A stretch of 14,003 nucleotides of DNA from assembly GCA_007571225.1 (NCBI GenBank), contig RKRU01000099.1, positions 1 through 14,003 on the forward strand, given 5' to 3'. The notes under the pieces were generated by a model. It did no database searches. It saw only the letters and a list, made by a program, of their open reading frames with translations, and had not been told where the DNA came from. This DNA comes from Nitrosopumilaceae archaeon. Lineage in GTDB: Archaea; Thermoproteota; Nitrososphaeria; Nitrososphaerales; Nitrosopumilaceae. Below, one piece after another: positions 12,849-14,003 of the stretch (the first letter of the stretch is position 1; each line of letters opens with the position of its first letter). A program made the position numbers and the translations under genes.

Positions 12849-13943
12849 CTACGTGACTATCCTTCCAAGACTTCCCTCGTCTATGGCCCTTCTTATCTCC
12901 ATGCCTATTCTTCTCCCCACTCCAAACGTCCTACCGTATTGGTATTTCGTATATGGACTGGTGGTGGCGACTATTGGATTGCCCGGAACGCGCAGCGATA
13001 CATCGTATACGATCATCTCGAGATCCCTGGTTATCACACTCTGAAGTGAAAACGGACCTATTATTCCGGGAGGATACTCAGCCTTAACTGCCTCTACGAA
13101 CTTGTCGCCCATCTTGAGCACCTTCTCAAGCAGCGACTCGCGTATGCTTGCAGGCGTGTGTCCCACCTCTATGTTCTGCAGCCGGTCCATTCCGATATCA
13201 AGCTGCTGTACGGCAGGCAGTGCGTTGTAGTCATGTATGTCAGTCTGCAGCCTGCGCTCTATTCCGATGAAATCCACCTGATCGGATATGGGTGTGTGGA
13301 AATAATTAAAATTCATATAAGTACCGACTGCCAGCTCCTCAATACTGGCGTCGTGCAGCCCCTGCTCGGATATGATTCTGTCCCTAATTCTACTCTCAGA
13401 CTTGTCTTTGTAGTCTGCGTACGATGAGACTGTAAAGAACGCCCGCTCAAGCGGTCTTGCCTTCTCTTGGGCCTTTACTATGCAGGGTCCGTTGATCTCC
13501 TGCGGGTCATCTATGACCTTGGGATATCTTATGCCTGCCTTTTCTAGCAGGTAGTACTGGCCCTTAGTGGCGTTGCGCTCTTCTGCTGCAAAAAGCGACC
13601 TATTGCCAAATATGGGCACCGCAAGTTCATTCTCTATTGCATCATACCCAAGATATGCGGTAAGTGACCTGTGCGGGACTATTATGGTATCTGAATCAAG
13701 CATTGCATTCTGCTTCTCAGGCAGGATCATCTCATCAAAACGGTCAAGTATGACTATCTCATCTGCAATTCTGCCAAAGCGCCGGTATGGTTCCTCCCTG
13801 CCCTTCTGGCAAAAGACGGTGGTCTGAAACCCCTCGTCCTTTGCGCCGTCCATTATCTCAAGCGCCGAATGGCTTCCAAGTACACCGATTCTGATGTCTG
13901 CATAGCGTTCGGCAGTCCTGCCCATCTCCGAGGCGTCGATCAC
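12849..13943 (-). CDS. purP: PurP: formate-dependent AICAR ligase
   Basis: PurP is the archaeal enzyme that formylates AICAR with free formate and ATP to give FAICAR, the step before IMP. It replaces the bacterial PurH transformylase. The 364-residue ATP-grasp protein shows VLGSHSALEIMDGAKDEGF (about 21-39), VFCQKGREEPYRRF (43-56), DEIVILDRFDE, VPHRSLTAYLGY, PIFGNRSL, a mid-region MNFNYFHTPISDQVDFIGIE (210-229), GIIGPFSLQSVI and DVSLRVPGNP followed by SPYTKYQYGR (314-338). All are family landmarks. Relatives without proven activity (PurP paralogues) exist in archaea, so the exact substrate is inferred. The start is GTG 13943, with a TATA-like GTATAC near 13973 about 30 nt upstream. ATG 13922 (residue 8) is an alternative. 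Confidence 0.85.
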   Translation of the reverse strand: MIDASEMGRTAERYADIRIGVLGSHSALEIMDGAKDEGFQTTVFCQKGREEPYRRFGRIADEIVILDRFDEMILPEKQNAMLDSDTIIVPHRSLTAYLGYDAIENELAVPIFGNRSLFAAEERNATKGQYYLLEKAGIRYPKVIDDPQEINGPCIVKAQEKARPLERAFFTVSSYADYKDKSESRIRDRIISEQGLHDASIEELAVGTYMNFNYFHTPISDQVDFIGIERRLQTDIHDYNALPAVQQLDIGMDRLQNIEVGHTPASIRESLLEKVLKMGDKFVEAVKAEYPPGIIGPFSLQSVITRDLEMIVYDVSLRVPGNPIVATTSPYTKYQYGRTFGVGRRIGMEIRRAIDEGSLGRIVT

Positions 13944-13969
13944 AACATACGACCATCTTACTGCATAAT

Positions 13970-13977
13970 GTATACTT
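13970..13977 (-). promoter_or_regulatory. TATA-like box of purP
   Basis: On the minus strand it reads AAGTATAC, centred about 30 nt upstream of GTG 13943, near leaderless spacing. Confidence 0.4.
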
Positions 13978-14003
13978 TTGTATTTTTGTCACCCTGCCCC
14001 CAC

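Noticed and set aside
12480..13049. Two long overlapping plus-strand open frames (189 and 186 residues)
   Set aside because: They run through the 36-bp direct repeats and then antisense to the conserved C-terminus of PurP. The encoded peptides repeat because the DNA repeats, and no family is recognisable.

Overview
This window reads as chromosome of an ammonia-oxidising archaeon (Nitrososphaeria/Thaumarchaeota, most likely Nitrosopumilales). Three things point there. First, there is a secreted protein with tandem 'PSWVKNNAGWWADG' modules, which are typical of that group. Second, archaeal-type menaquinone genes of the futalosine route (mqnD, mqnE), a PurP-type purine ligase and a UPF0045/MTH1187 thiamine-binding protein occur together. 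Third, many starts have a TATA-like box 24-30 nt upstream, as expected for leaderless archaeal transcripts. Base composition is moderate, near half GC by eye. By my gene calls only about two thirds of the window is coding, which is sparse for free-living relatives. The genus is not decided here; a Cenarchaeum-like or symbiotic lineage is one possibility.

Layout. Positions 1-63 hold the N-terminus of a coiled-coil protein leaving the window on the minus strand, divergent from mqnD (227-1057). A small two-helix membrane protein (1236-1553) and the thiamine-binding protein (1600-1911) follow. They converge on mqnE (minus, 1926-3065). Then comes a sparse region (3066-6429) with a small zinc-finger protein (3550-3798), an unrecognised protein (minus, 4094-4534), a 67-residue two-helix membrane protein (minus, 5231-5434) and a thaumarchaeal DUF6659-like protein (5520-5906). 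Next are the secreted repeat protein (6430-7335), a PIN-like DUF5615 protein (7515-7835) converging with a bifunctional-nuclease-domain protein (minus, 7840-8295), and a potassium transporter of the TrkH family with an N-terminal CBS pair (8797-10629). The right end carries a six-helix membrane protein with paired cysteines (minus, 11186-12043) and PurP (minus, 12849-13943).

Together the genes look like ordinary core metabolism (menaquinone and purine synthesis), potassium uptake and cell-surface functions, mostly as single-gene transcription units. I see no defence system, integrase, transposase, tRNA or rRNA.

The unexplained part is the intergenic DNA. A ~68-bp repeat family occurs four times (3125, 4814, 5980, 8399). 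A second ~47-bp element occurs in the same relative orientation upstream of two genes, with a half copy upstream of a third. A 14-bp perfect inverted repeat brackets one repeat copy. From 10627 to 12735 there are three unrelated pairs of 25-36 bp direct repeats, each offset by 73-75 bp, plus two short tandem arrays. The repeat family and the 73-75 bp pairs are the best candidates for something undescribed.
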